DNA of 64,000 bases from Luteococcus sanguinis (lineage in GTDB: Bacteria > Actinomycetota > Actinomycetes > Propionibacteriales > Propionibacteriaceae), in the NCBI RefSeq assembly GCF_039527675.1, contig NZ_BAAAKI010000017.1, positions 1 through 64,000 on the forward strand, read 5' to 3'. A program made the translations under genes and the position numbers. Below, in pieces: positions 42,587-52,052 of the stretch. Below the pieces are notes generated by a model. It saw nothing but the letters and a program-made list of their open reading frames with translations. It did not search any database and was not told where the DNA came from. Numbering within the stretch: the stretch's first letter is position 1; each line of letters begins with the position of its first letter.

Positions 42587-43315
42587 TCAGCGCGTGGGGC
42601 TGGCGCTTGGCATCATCATGCCGGAGTGGTCCATGCCTGGCATGTTGCCCATGTCGTGGTTCATGCCCGGCATGTTGGAGTGGTCCATGCCCGAGTTGGC
42701 GCTCCAGCCGAGCACTGTCGGGTCGAGCATTCCCATGATCATCGCGACGTGCGCGACCACCAGGAAGATCGCGACAAAGGTGACGTGCAAGCGCTTGCGG
42801 TCGGCATCCGAGCGGCCCAACAGGCCCGCCTCCACCAGGCTGATGCCGAGCATCGGGAGCGATCCGAGCAGGTAGGCCGACACGGCGATCACGTCAGCAG
42901 CCCCTCGCCACTGGCCGTGCACGGTCAGCGGGTAGACCGCATGGATGAGCAGGTTCACGGTGATGAACACCCAGACCGGCCCGGCCAGCAACCCCGCCCA
43001 GCGGCTCAGGTTGCCGACCCAACCCGGAGCACCGGGGTTCAGGAGCAGCACCATCTCGCTGATCGCGAGAATCTCGGCAAGCACCACCGGCAGGGCCATG
43101 AACAACAGCAGGTTCCAGGGCTGGCGCACCGACAGCAGACCCATGTAGTGGGTCATGGACATTCCGTCCATGGCCGAGCCTCCGGTGGTGAGGTCTCCGG
43201 CGACCACCGCGAGGACGAGAGCCAGCAGCGAGCCACCGCCCAGCAGGAAGAGGCCGCCGATGTCGCGGCCACGCGGAGCGGGGGACGGGAACGTGGTGTC
43301 AACTGGGGAGGTCAT
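42587..43315 (-). CDS. Polytopic membrane protein with Met/His-rich tail
   Basis: A 242-residue membrane protein with about six helices. Its C-terminal 40 residues carry repeated Met/His motifs (SGMDHSNMPGMNHDMGNMPG, MDHSGMMM), as in copper- or silver-binding proteins. An MSMTHYM segment after helix 1 adds Met and His. ATG 43315 is preceded by GGGGAG-like sequence. It lies just upstream of the two-component genes on the same strand, so a metal-sensing circuit is plausible. The family was not recognised. Confidence 0.7.
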   Translation of the reverse strand: MTSPVDTTFPSPAPRGRDIGGLFLLGGGSLLALVLAVVAGDLTTGGSAMDGMSMTHYMGLLSVRQPWNLLLFMALPVVLAEILAISEMVLLLNPGAPGWVGNLSRWAGLLAGPVWVFITVNLLIHAVYPLTVHGQWRGAADVIAVSAYLLGSLPMLGISLVEAGLLGRSDADRKRLHVTFVAIFLVVAHVAMIMGMLDPTVLGWSANSGMDHSNMPGMNHDMGNMPGMDHSGMMMPSASPTR

Positions 43316-43361
43316 GCCAATGACTCTGGCGGTCGAACTTCCAGCCACGGCCAAGACTTCC

Positions 43362-43438
43362 TCAAGAACAGATCAAGAAGGAACTGCACGGATCAAGAAG
43401 GACCGCACTGATCAAGAACGAACTGCACAGATCAAGAA
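43362..43438. repeat. Phased TCAAGAA direct repeats in divergent promoter region
   Basis: Five copies of TCAAGAA begin at 43362, 43373, 43393, 43412 and 43432, spaced 11, 20, 19 and 20 bp. The last four sit in a roughly 20-bp tandem unit GATCAAGAAGGAACTGCAC. The heptamers fall on one face of the helix, as expected of an OmpR-type regulator site. Confidence 0.7.
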
Positions 43439-43533
43439 GGAACTGGCCCGGGCACTGGAACAAAGCGGACGGCCGTGTAGTTCCCCAGAGCAGCGGCCAC
43501 TTCGGACCGCGCGGACTTCTGGGAGTTAGAGCA

Positions 43534-44139
43534 ATGAAGATCACCGTCATCGGGGCCACCGGCATGGTTGGCCAGCGCCTGGTCGCCGAGGCCGCCTCGC
43601 GTGGGCACCAGGTTGTTGCGGTCAGCCGTTCGGGCCAGCAGGTGGAAGGTGCCAGCAGCGCCCTCGGGCTCGACATCAACGACACCGCCGCCCTGGTCGA
43701 GGCCATCGACGCCGCCGATGCAGCCGTCATCACGGTCCCCGGCCCCCGCGACGGACGTTCCGACCAGATCATCGCGCCCCACCGTGCCCTGATCGCCAAC
43801 CCGCCGGCGAAGCGGGTGCTGGTCGTGGGCGGCGCCGGCTCCCTGTTCGCGTCCGAGGGCGTCCGACTCAAGGACAGCCCCGACTTCCCCGCCGACTACC
43901 TCCCCGAGGCGGCCGCCTTCACCACCGTCCTCCAGGACTACGAGGCCAGCGAGGGCATCGACTGGACCATGATCTCCCCCGCCCCCGTGTTGACTCCCGG
44001 TGAGCGCACCGGCAGCTATGTCGAGGGCACCGACTCACCGGTCGGGGATTCGGTCAGCGCCGAGGACCTGTCGGTCGCGATCGTCGACGAGCTGGAGCGC
44101 GGCAACCACCGCAACCAGCGATTCACCGTCGCGAACTGA
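43534..44139 (+). CDS. NAD(P)-binding oxidoreductase (NmrA/YwnB-like)
   Basis: A 201-residue atypical short-chain dehydrogenase with the N-terminal dinucleotide motif ITVIGATGMVGQRL and no classical YxxxK active site. VLVVGGAGSLFASEG and IDWTMISPAPVLTPGERTG are typical of the NAD(P)H-binding YwnB/NmrA group. It may be a redox sensor or flavin/quinone-linked reductase. It lies across the TCAAGAA repeats from the Met/His-rich membrane protein and may share their regulation. Confidence 0.82.
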   Translation: MKITVIGATGMVGQRLVAEAASRGHQVVAVSRSGQQVEGASSALGLDINDTAALVEAIDAADAAVITVPGPRDGRSDQIIAPHRALIANPPAKRVLVVGGAGSLFASEGVRLKDSPDFPADYLPEAAAFTTVLQDYEASEGIDWTMISPAPVLTPGERTGSYVEGTDSPVGDSVSAEDLSVAIVDELERGNHRNQRFTVAN

Positions 44140-44203
44140 AGCAGATGTCTGGCCGGAGGCACCCTCGGCACGATGGGGGCGCGAAATCCCGGCCTGGTGA
44201 ATC

Positions 44204-45520
<1,317 letters not shown>

Positions 45521-45647
45521 GTCGTCCCCCTCCGGGATGTTGGGCGGGGTCGAACCCCGTCCGCAGTCTAGGAAGCGCCCCCGTGACAGGGTCTTCGTCC
45601 CACCCACCGGCCCCATTTCCGGGCTGGATGTGACGAATCCCACAATC

Positions 45648-45678
45648 ACTTGTGCCGAGAGTGACTTGTGCCGAGAGT
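45648..45678. repeat. Two tandem 16-bp units
   Basis: ACTTGTGCCGAGAGTG is repeated twice in tandem (45648-45663, then 45664-45678) in the 254-bp gap between gltA and the LuxR-type regulator. Otherwise this gap holds no gene. Confidence 0.6.
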
Positions 45679-45774
45679 CCTTCGCCACGCAGGAGAGCCT
45701 GGTGCGGACCCCAGGGCTGACCTCACCAGCTGACCTGACCGTGTGACACCGCGCCGGCTGGGATCGTCCTGGCG

Positions 45775-46410
45775 TCAGTCAGTGAACCAGCCGTCGCCAT
45801 AAGCCTGGCGCAGCATCTCCGCGACGCCTGGCACCGGACGCAGCTGGCGGTACTTGGCCAGCGCGCGGCGCAGGTAGGTCGCTACGCTGGCGTCGCTGGC
45901 CGGTGGCTCCAGCATCCGTCCGACCGCCTTGCGCGGCACCCCGGCGTGCAGCAGCTGCAACACCTGAACCTCGCGGGGCGACAGGTGCGGGACGAGCGTC
46001 GGGTCTTCAACCAGGGCGTGGGCTACTTCACTGCCCACGACCTCCCCTCCGGCCGCGACAGCTTCGACAGCGGCCACCAACTCATCGACCGGGTCGGACT
46101 TCAGCACCAGCCCCCGAGCCCCGGCTGCCATGGCACGACGGACCGGCACAGGTCGGGACTCGGCCGTGTAGAGCAGGCTCGGAATCTTTCGTAGTGCGAG
46201 TTCAGCAACCACACCTGGGCCGTCCAAGCGGTCCCCGAGAAGCAGGTCGACGATGGCGACGTCAACCGCCACACCATCCATCGCGGCCATGAAGTCCTTC
46301 GACGTCGTCCCATGCAGGACGGTGCCGACGCGGCCGCCCGACATGAACGACAAACCCTCGAGCGCGGTGTGGACGATGGGGTGGTCGTCCAGCAGCGCCA
46401 CGCGGATCAT
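45775..46410 (-). CDS. LuxR/NarL-type response regulator
   Basis: A 211-residue regulator. The receiver has LLDDHPIVHTALEGL, Asp55 in VAIVDLLLGD and a Lys in GLVLKSDPVDEL. The C-terminal HTH is a GerE-type domain (LSPREVQVLQLLHAGV). The middle of its recognition helix is altered (MLEPPASDASVATYL). Its ATG overlaps the kinase stop by ATGA, so the two are made together. Confidence 0.9.
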   Translation of the reverse strand: MIRVALLDDHPIVHTALEGLSFMSGGRVGTVLHGTTSKDFMAAMDGVAVDVAIVDLLLGDRLDGPGVVAELALRKIPSLLYTAESRPVPVRRAMAAGARGLVLKSDPVDELVAAVEAVAAGGEVVGSEVAHALVEDPTLVPHLSPREVQVLQLLHAGVPRKAVGRMLEPPASDASVATYLRRALAKYRQLRPVPGVAEMLRQAYGDGWFTD

Positions 46411-48611
46411 GACCGCGACCCCAACCGAGCAAGATCCCCGTCAGCCTGCACTCGGAGTCCCTTGTCATGCCAGCTGTCCACCTGTTCTGGGGACGCTGCG
46501 ACGACGACGGCCTGCACCGAACCGCTGGCCGGGTCATGGCTGATCGTCACCTCCTGCCCCGAGCTCGGGGGCGATCCGAGGGCGGAGACGAGGTCGGCAG
46601 CGCTCGCGCTGGACGCAGCGTCAAGCTGTTCCGGGAGCGCCAGCCGCAAGCACCAGCCATCCGCCCTCGCCGACCCCGCGATCGCGCAGAGCGTTGCGGC
46701 CGATGGTCCGAAGCGCATCTCGTCTCGCAGCGTTGCGGCCAGCGACCCCGCCTGCGCCCGGGTCTCGGGAGCGGCGGGGTCAACCCGTCCCGCAGCGACG
46801 TCGTGGAGCAACGCAAGGCTGGGCGCCAGTGAGTGCTGGGACCACCATGCGCGGATGCCGGCTCGGGAGGCCGCCAGGCCTTCGGCCCGAACCGCCTGCC
46901 GTTGCTGGTCTTCGCGCCGGGCCCGTTGCTGGGTGAGCACATGGGCGACCGCCAGGGCTGCGAATCCGCATACCGCGATGTTCAACACGGCAACCACGGC
47001 GCCCACCATGGGGCCGGTGGTGCTTGCCGTGCCGAATCTGGCGACCATCGAAATGGGGACGACCAACACCATCAGCACCGCGACGGCGAAGCCGCGGCGC
47101 AGCGACGAGGTGAGCAGCACGACCTGGACCATCGCCGCCAGGCCGCCGGACATCCACAGCAGATAGCCGTCGACCGACGTGGTGGGGACGATGCAGAGGT
47201 TGACCCCCCACGCCACGAGCGCGATGGCCACCAGGGCCAGGTGCTGGGCGGTGGTGGGACGGCGCGCGGCACGCCTGGCCAGCAGCAGCGCCAGGACGAT
47301 CGCCGCGACCGTGATGACGAGGCCCAGCATCGGTGCCGTCGTCTGTTCGGCCATCAGCGCGGCCGTGATGAGGGTAGCCACCAGTCCGGGTACGGCGCTC
47401 AACACGAGCTGGGACCGTTCCCGAGGTGGCACACCGATGGCTGACGGGCGGTTCCACTGGGGTTTGGCGGGCCATTCCAGCAGCACCTCAGTGCCGTTGC
47501 CCGGTGCGGTGATGACGCGGGCACTGCCTCCCAGCTCGGTCAACCTTTGTCGCACGGAATGGCGCAGCCCGAGGCCGGAGGTCGGGGCCGCCGGGTCGAA
47601 ACCATGGCCGTCGTCCCGCACGCGGACGCGGTGCCGCCCGTCGGGGGTGTTGCGCAGTTCGACCCAACAATGTCTGGCTTCCGAATGGCGCTGCGCGTTG
47701 GCCACCAACTCCCGCACGGCCGCCGTCACCTCGTCGGCGACGATCCCCGGCATGCCGCGGCAGTCTCCGACGACCTGCACGGGGACGGGCCCCGACGGCA
47801 GCGCGGAGAGCCGGGACGCCAGGCTGTCGACGACCGGGGCGGGCCGGCGGTGGTTCACGGCAGCCAGTTCCGTGGCCGCCAGCGTCCTCAGGTACGACAC
47901 CGCGACTCCGCCGCAGGACATCGCGGACAGCGCCTGCAGGACATGGTCGTGCACCAGCCTCGCTGCCTCGTGCGAGGCCGTCGACTCGGCCTCGGCAGCC
48001 TCCCGGCGCAGCTGGGTCGCGCGGAGCTGCCTGACGGCAAGATCCTGCTTACGGGCCAGTGACCGTAGCGCGTCCACGAAGAGCGCGAGGGTCACCACGG
48101 GGTGGATCACGAACAGCCACTGGAGCAGCGCCAGCCGCCACGGGCGCCCCAGTTCGGCCACCGACCAGGCCTCCAGGAGGCCGACCGTAGCCATGATGAG
48201 GGCGAGCGAGATCCAACGCCGCGGGAACTGCGGCACGGCCAGGGACATGATGACCATGGGGGTGGCCCAGGTGCCGGGCGACCAGTCGAACTGACCGAGC
48301 GGCGTGCCGCCGAGCCGGACGGACCCGGCAGCCAGCAGCAGTGCGCTCACAACGATGGAAACCGGCTGGTGACGGCGCAGCATCAGGCTGAGGCTGGAGG
48401 CCTGTGCTGCCATCACCAGAAAAGCCCCGGAGCGGCCCCCGATCTCGGGCCGGGTCAACAACGGGACGAGGCTCCCGGACGAGCCGATCATCACCACGAC
48501 GGCGAGCGCCGCCATGGCACCGATCCCCCGCTCCGTCGCGGATTCACTGACCAGGTGGGACCCACTCTGGCCGGGACCGTTATCGGCGCGGACCGGCACG
48601 TTCATGGGCAC
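46407..48611 (-). CDS. Large sensor histidine kinase with two kinase-like modules
   Basis: A 734-residue membrane kinase. Helices at about residues 30-190 are followed by a dimerisation helix with HDHVLQALSAM, a HATPase_c domain (ELVANAQRHSEARH, RDDGHGFDP, GLGLRHSVRQRL). A second set of about five membrane helices comes next (residues about 400-580), then a C-terminal region AWWSQHSLAPSLALLHDVAA and LCAIAGSARADGWCLRLALP that resembles a degenerate second kinase core. Such doubling is unusual. GTG 48611 is 6 nt after TAGGGT. Confidence 0.8.
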   Translation of the reverse strand: MPMNVPVRADNGPGQSGSHLVSESATERGIGAMAALAVVVMIGSSGSLVPLLTRPEIGGRSGAFLVMAAQASSLSLMLRRHQPVSIVVSALLLAAGSVRLGGTPLGQFDWSPGTWATPMVIMSLAVPQFPRRWISLALIMATVGLLEAWSVAELGRPWRLALLQWLFVIHPVVTLALFVDALRSLARKQDLAVRQLRATQLRREAAEAESTASHEAARLVHDHVLQALSAMSCGGVAVSYLRTLAATELAAVNHRRPAPVVDSLASRLSALPSGPVPVQVVGDCRGMPGIVADEVTAAVRELVANAQRHSEARHCWVELRNTPDGRHRVRVRDDGHGFDPAAPTSGLGLRHSVRQRLTELGGSARVITAPGNGTEVLLEWPAKPQWNRPSAIGVPPRERSQLVLSAVPGLVATLITAALMAEQTTAPMLGLVITVAAIVLALLLARRAARRPTTAQHLALVAIALVAWGVNLCIVPTTSVDGYLLWMSGGLAAMVQVVLLTSSLRRGFAVAVLMVLVVPISMVARFGTASTTGPMVGAVVAVLNIAVCGFAALAVAHVLTQQRARREDQQRQAVRAEGLAASRAGIRAWWSQHSLAPSLALLHDVAAGRVDPAAPETRAQAGSLAATLRDEMRFGPSAATLCAIAGSARADGWCLRLALPEQLDAASSASAADLVSALGSPPSSGQEVTISHDPASGSVQAVVVAASPEQVDSWHDKGLRVQADGDLARLGSRS

Positions 48612-48617
48612 GCGATC

Positions 48618-48623
48618 ACCCTA
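48618..48623 (-). promoter_or_regulatory. -10 hexamer TAGGGT, leaderless GTG start
   Basis: The hexamer lies 6 nt before GTG 48611, which supports GTG over the ATG six bases downstream as start of the kinase. Confidence 0.45.
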
Positions 48624-48699
48624 GGGACAAAACACCGCCGCCACGCGATGGTCCAGCGGACTGGCCATGCCTGGCAGCGGTGACTTGGTGTCTGTGAGG

Positions 48700-49410
48700 T
48701 CAGCGGGTGCTGGTCGGCGATGCCGAGGACGCGGTGTCGGCGTTGAAGCCGGTGGTGACGCGCCACACGCGGGGGGTGGTCGAGGAGACCTTCGTCGCGT
48801 AGGTTCCCGTGGAACTGGCAGTCAGCGTCTTGGCGGTCACCCAGACGCCGCTGGAGTTGCGGTACTGGACGTTCAACGGAGCGCTCGGCCACCCCACGTA
48901 CTTGGCGACCATGCGGGAGACAGAAAAGCGCATCGCCTGGCCCTTGAATGACACGTAGTTGCCGTTCTTGCTGGTGGACAGGCCCACCTTCGAGGCGCGA
49001 CGGATGTACAGCGTCCCCTTGGTGGTGTCGCGGGCCTGAACGTCCTCGCCCCTGGCGTCCGTTCCGAAGATGTCGCTCGGACCAAAGGTGTACGCGCCGA
49101 AGGCGTCGCCAAGGGAAGGGCAGAACTCGAACTCGGTGCTGATCCTCCCGTCGTTGGTGAGGTAACCCATCAGGGTGCTGCCCTTCGTGACATCAGCGTC
49201 GACGAAGTCAAGGCTGTATCCGGAAGTGGTCGAGACCCGTGCCAGTACGGGGAAGTAGGCGCAGGAGGCGGAACTCACCTTCTGGGCCGGGAGGTTCCAT
49301 CTGGTGAGGTTGAGTCGTGCGTCGTCGGCGTGGGCCGGTGACGAGGGAAGGCCGGTCGCAGCAACGGCGACGACCGCGATGGAGGCCGCAAGGCGACGGA
49401 CGGTGTTCAT
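48700..49410 (-). CDS. Secreted protein of unknown function
   Basis: A 236-residue protein. The signal peptide (RRLAASIAVVAVAATGLPSS, cleavage after AHA) is followed by a mature part with two Cys (SSASCAYFPV, EFCPSLGDAF) and a C-terminal beta-rich domain (WVTAKTLTASSTGTYATKVS, VWRVTTGF) resembling bacterial Ig-like or wall-binding modules. ATG 49410 has AAGGAG five bases upstream. No enzyme motif is seen. It lies upstream of, and separate from, the large kinase gene. Confidence 0.72.
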   Translation of the reverse strand: MNTVRRLAASIAVVAVAATGLPSSPAHADDARLNLTRWNLPAQKVSSASCAYFPVLARVSTTSGYSLDFVDADVTKGSTLMGYLTNDGRISTEFEFCPSLGDAFGAYTFGPSDIFGTDARGEDVQARDTTKGTLYIRRASKVGLSTSKNGNYVSFKGQAMRFSVSRMVAKYVGWPSAPLNVQYRNSSGVWVTAKTLTASSTGTYATKVSSTTPRVWRVTTGFNADTASSASPTSTR

Positions 49411-49510
49411 GGGTACTCCTTTGCACCAGCTGTGAGATCTGGACCAATGGAACACCCACCGACTGCCCCGGGCCGGGGTGAGCCGAACCCGCACAGCAAT
49501 ACCTCAGCCA

Positions 49511-49563
49511 GGCGAGTACATCGCGATCGCCGCCTGGCACCTGCTGCAGGCCGGGGACCTGCG
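49511..49563 (+). other. Possible transposase C-terminal remnant
   Basis: About 18 codons read EYIAIAAWHLLQAGDL, matching the conserved tail helix of transposases that ends in AAWHLL-T/Q-G. No other part of an element is present. The match is short, so this is tentative. Confidence 0.3.
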
Positions 49564-49587
49564 AGAGCGTTGCCTGGGCTACCCGGC

Positions 49588-51984
49588 TCACGACATCCGG
49601 CTCAAGGGCTCCCCCACGTAGTCCCGCAGGTGCTGGCCGGTCAGCGTCGACGCGCTCTCGACCAGGTCGGCGGGCGTTCCCTCGTAGACCACCCGTCCGC
49701 CCTCGTGGCCCGCCCCGGGACCCATGTCGATGATCCAGTCGGCATGCGCCATGACGGCCTGGTGGTGCTCGATCACCAGCACCGACTTCCCGGCATCCAC
49801 GAGCCGGTCGAGCATCCCCAACAGGTTCTCCACGTCGGCCAGGTGGAGGCCCGTGGTTGGCTCGTCCAGCACGATCACCTGTTCCTTGCCACCCATCTCG
49901 GCCGCCAGCTTCAACCGCTGTCGCTCACCACCCGACAAGGTGTTCAACGGTTGGCCCAGCGTCAGGTAGCCCAGACCCACGTCCACCATGCGCGCCAGCA
50001 CCGTCTTGGCGGCGGGGACCTTCGCGTCACCAGCGGAGAAGAAGTCCAGCGCCTCGGTCGCCGGGAGCGCCAGCACCTCGGCAATGTTGAGCCCGCCCAG
50101 CGTGTACTGCAGCACCTCGGAGTTGAAACGCTTGCCCTCGCAGTCCTCGCAGACGGTGGTGACCCCCTGCATGAAACCCATCTCGGTGTAGATCGTCCCG
50201 GCGCCATTGCAGGTCGGGCAGGCGCCCTCGGAGTTGGCGCTGAACAGGGCTGGTTTCACGCCATTGGCCTTCGCGAAGGCCTTGCGGATCGGCTCCAGGA
50301 CGCCCGTCCACGTCGCCGGGTTTGACCGGCGCGACCCGGTGATCGCGCCTTGGTCAATCAGCGCAACGCCATCGCGCTTGGCCAGCGACCCGGCCACCAG
50401 CGAACTCTTGCCCGACCCGGCGACGCCGGTGAGCACCACCAGCACCCCCAGCGGGATGTCCACGTCGACGTCCTGCAGGTTGTTCATCGATGCCCCGCGC
50501 ACCTCGATCGCGCCACTGGGCGTGCGCACGGACGACTTCACCTGCGCAAGGTCGTCCAGGTGGCGCCCGGTCAGCGTGCCGGACTTCCGCAGGGCGGCCA
50601 GCGTCCCCTCGAAACAGACCTGACCACCGTGGGTGCCCGCGCCCGGACCGAGGTCGACCACGTGGTCGGCGATCACGATCATCTCGGGCTTGTGCTCGAC
50701 CACAAGCACCGTGTTGCCCTTGTCGCGCAGTTGGACGAGCAGTTCGTTCATCCGGGCGATGTCGTGCGGATGGAGGCCGATGGACGGCTCGTCGAAGACA
50801 TAGGTGACGTCGGTGAGCGCGGAGCCGAGGTGGCGGATCATCTTCGTCCGCTGCGCCTCGCCGCCGGACAGGGTGCTGGCCGGGCGGTCCAGCGAGAGGT
50901 AGCCCAGCCCGATCGAGCAGAAGGAGTCGAGGAGGTCCTGCAGGCCCTTCAGCAGGGTCGCGGCGGACGGTTCGTCGATGCCGCGCACCCATGCGGCGAG
51001 GTCGGAGATCTGCATCCGGCAGGCGTCCGCGATGGAGACCCCGTCGATCGTGGAGGCCCGGGCACCCTGGGAGAGGCGGGTGCCCTCGCACTCGGGGCAG
51101 GTCTGGAAGACGATCGCGCGCTGCACGAAGGCGCGGACGTGGGGTTGCAGCGCGTCCACCTCCTTGCTGAGCATCGACTTGTTGATCTTGGGGATGAGGC
51201 CCTCGAAGGTGACGTTGATGCCGTCCACCTTGATGCGGGTGCCCTCCCTGTGGAGCAGGTCGTCCAGCTCACGCTTGGTGAAGTCCTTGATGGGCTTGTC
51301 GGGGTCGAAGAAGCCCGAGCCCTTGTAGATGCGGCCGTACCAGCCGTCCATCGAGTAGCCGGGGATCTTCAACGCACCCTGCGCGAGGCTCAGTTCGGCG
51401 TCGTAGAGCTCGTCGAGGTCGAAGTCGCTGACCCGACCCATGCCCTCACAACGCGGGCACATGCCGCCTGTGACGGTGAACTTCTTCACCTCCTTGACCT
51501 GGCGTCCGCCCTTCTCGACCGTGATGGCACCACCCCCGCTGACCGAGGGGACGTTGAAGGAGTAGGCCTTCGGGCCACCGATGTGCGGCATCGCAAGCCG
51601 GCTGAACAGGATGCGCAGCATCGCGTTCGCATCCGTGGCGGTGCCGACCGTGGAGCGCGGGTTGGAACCCATCCGTTCCTGGTCGACGGTGATCACTGTG
51701 GTCAGGCCCTCGAGGTGGTCGACCTCGGGACGCGAGGTCGTGTCCATGAAGCCCTGGATGAAGGCCGGGTAGGTCTCGTTGATCATCCGCTGGCTCTCGG
51801 CGGCGATCGTCTCGAACACCAGCGAGCTCTTGCCCGACCCGGACACACCCGTGAAGACCGTCAGACGACGCTTTGGGATCTCCAGCGAGACGTCCTTGAG
51901 GTTGTTCTCGCGAGCGCCCTGGACGCGGATCAGGTCATGTCGGTCGGCGGGGTGCTGCCCAGTGCTGGGGCGCTGCTCGGTCAT
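49588..51984 (-). CDS. UvrA-like ABC ATPase (DrrC-type UvrA paralogue)
   Basis: A 798-residue UvrA paralogue with two ABC modules: Walker A GVSGSGKSSL and GVAGSGKSSL, signatures LSGGEAQR and LSGGERQR, and zinc-binding Cys pairs (CPRCEGMGR, CPECEGTR, CPTCNGAG). It is about 150 residues shorter than UvrA proper, as in the DrrC group linked to drug resistance or DNA repair under intercalators. It lacks a UvrB/C neighbour. The start is ATG 51984. It stands alone between a secreted-protein gene and a GH3 gene. Confidence 0.88.
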   Translation of the reverse strand: MTEQRPSTGQHPADRHDLIRVQGARENNLKDVSLEIPKRRLTVFTGVSGSGKSSLVFETIAAESQRMINETYPAFIQGFMDTTSRPEVDHLEGLTTVITVDQERMGSNPRSTVGTATDANAMLRILFSRLAMPHIGGPKAYSFNVPSVSGGGAITVEKGGRQVKEVKKFTVTGGMCPRCEGMGRVSDFDLDELYDAELSLAQGALKIPGYSMDGWYGRIYKGSGFFDPDKPIKDFTKRELDDLLHREGTRIKVDGINVTFEGLIPKINKSMLSKEVDALQPHVRAFVQRAIVFQTCPECEGTRLSQGARASTIDGVSIADACRMQISDLAAWVRGIDEPSAATLLKGLQDLLDSFCSIGLGYLSLDRPASTLSGGEAQRTKMIRHLGSALTDVTYVFDEPSIGLHPHDIARMNELLVQLRDKGNTVLVVEHKPEMIVIADHVVDLGPGAGTHGGQVCFEGTLAALRKSGTLTGRHLDDLAQVKSSVRTPSGAIEVRGASMNNLQDVDVDIPLGVLVVLTGVAGSGKSSLVAGSLAKRDGVALIDQGAITGSRRSNPATWTGVLEPIRKAFAKANGVKPALFSANSEGACPTCNGAGTIYTEMGFMQGVTTVCEDCEGKRFNSEVLQYTLGGLNIAEVLALPATEALDFFSAGDAKVPAAKTVLARMVDVGLGYLTLGQPLNTLSGGERQRLKLAAEMGGKEQVIVLDEPTTGLHLADVENLLGMLDRLVDAGKSVLVIEHHQAVMAHADWIIDMGPGAGHEGGRVVYEGTPADLVESASTLTGQHLRDYVGEPLSRMS

Positions 51985-52052
51985 GGAGAGGATTCTTCCC
52001 TACCCCACTGACAGTTTTGGCTCCAGCACTGTCGACTCCCGTGGAAGGTGGA

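Noticed and set aside
43362..43438. CRISPR-like array
   Set aside because: The units are about 20 bp with no variable spacers and only 4-5 copies, which fits regulator sites, not CRISPR.
43155..43529. Plus-strand frame across the TCAAGAA repeats
   Set aside because: The repeated DQE/KK residues are a by-product of the repeats; no start signal or homologous motif is visible.
49208..49591. Minus-strand 127-codon frame overlapping the secreted-protein gene
   Set aside because: It is in another frame of a gene with a clear signal peptide and ribosome-binding site, and is Arg/Pro-rich without domains.
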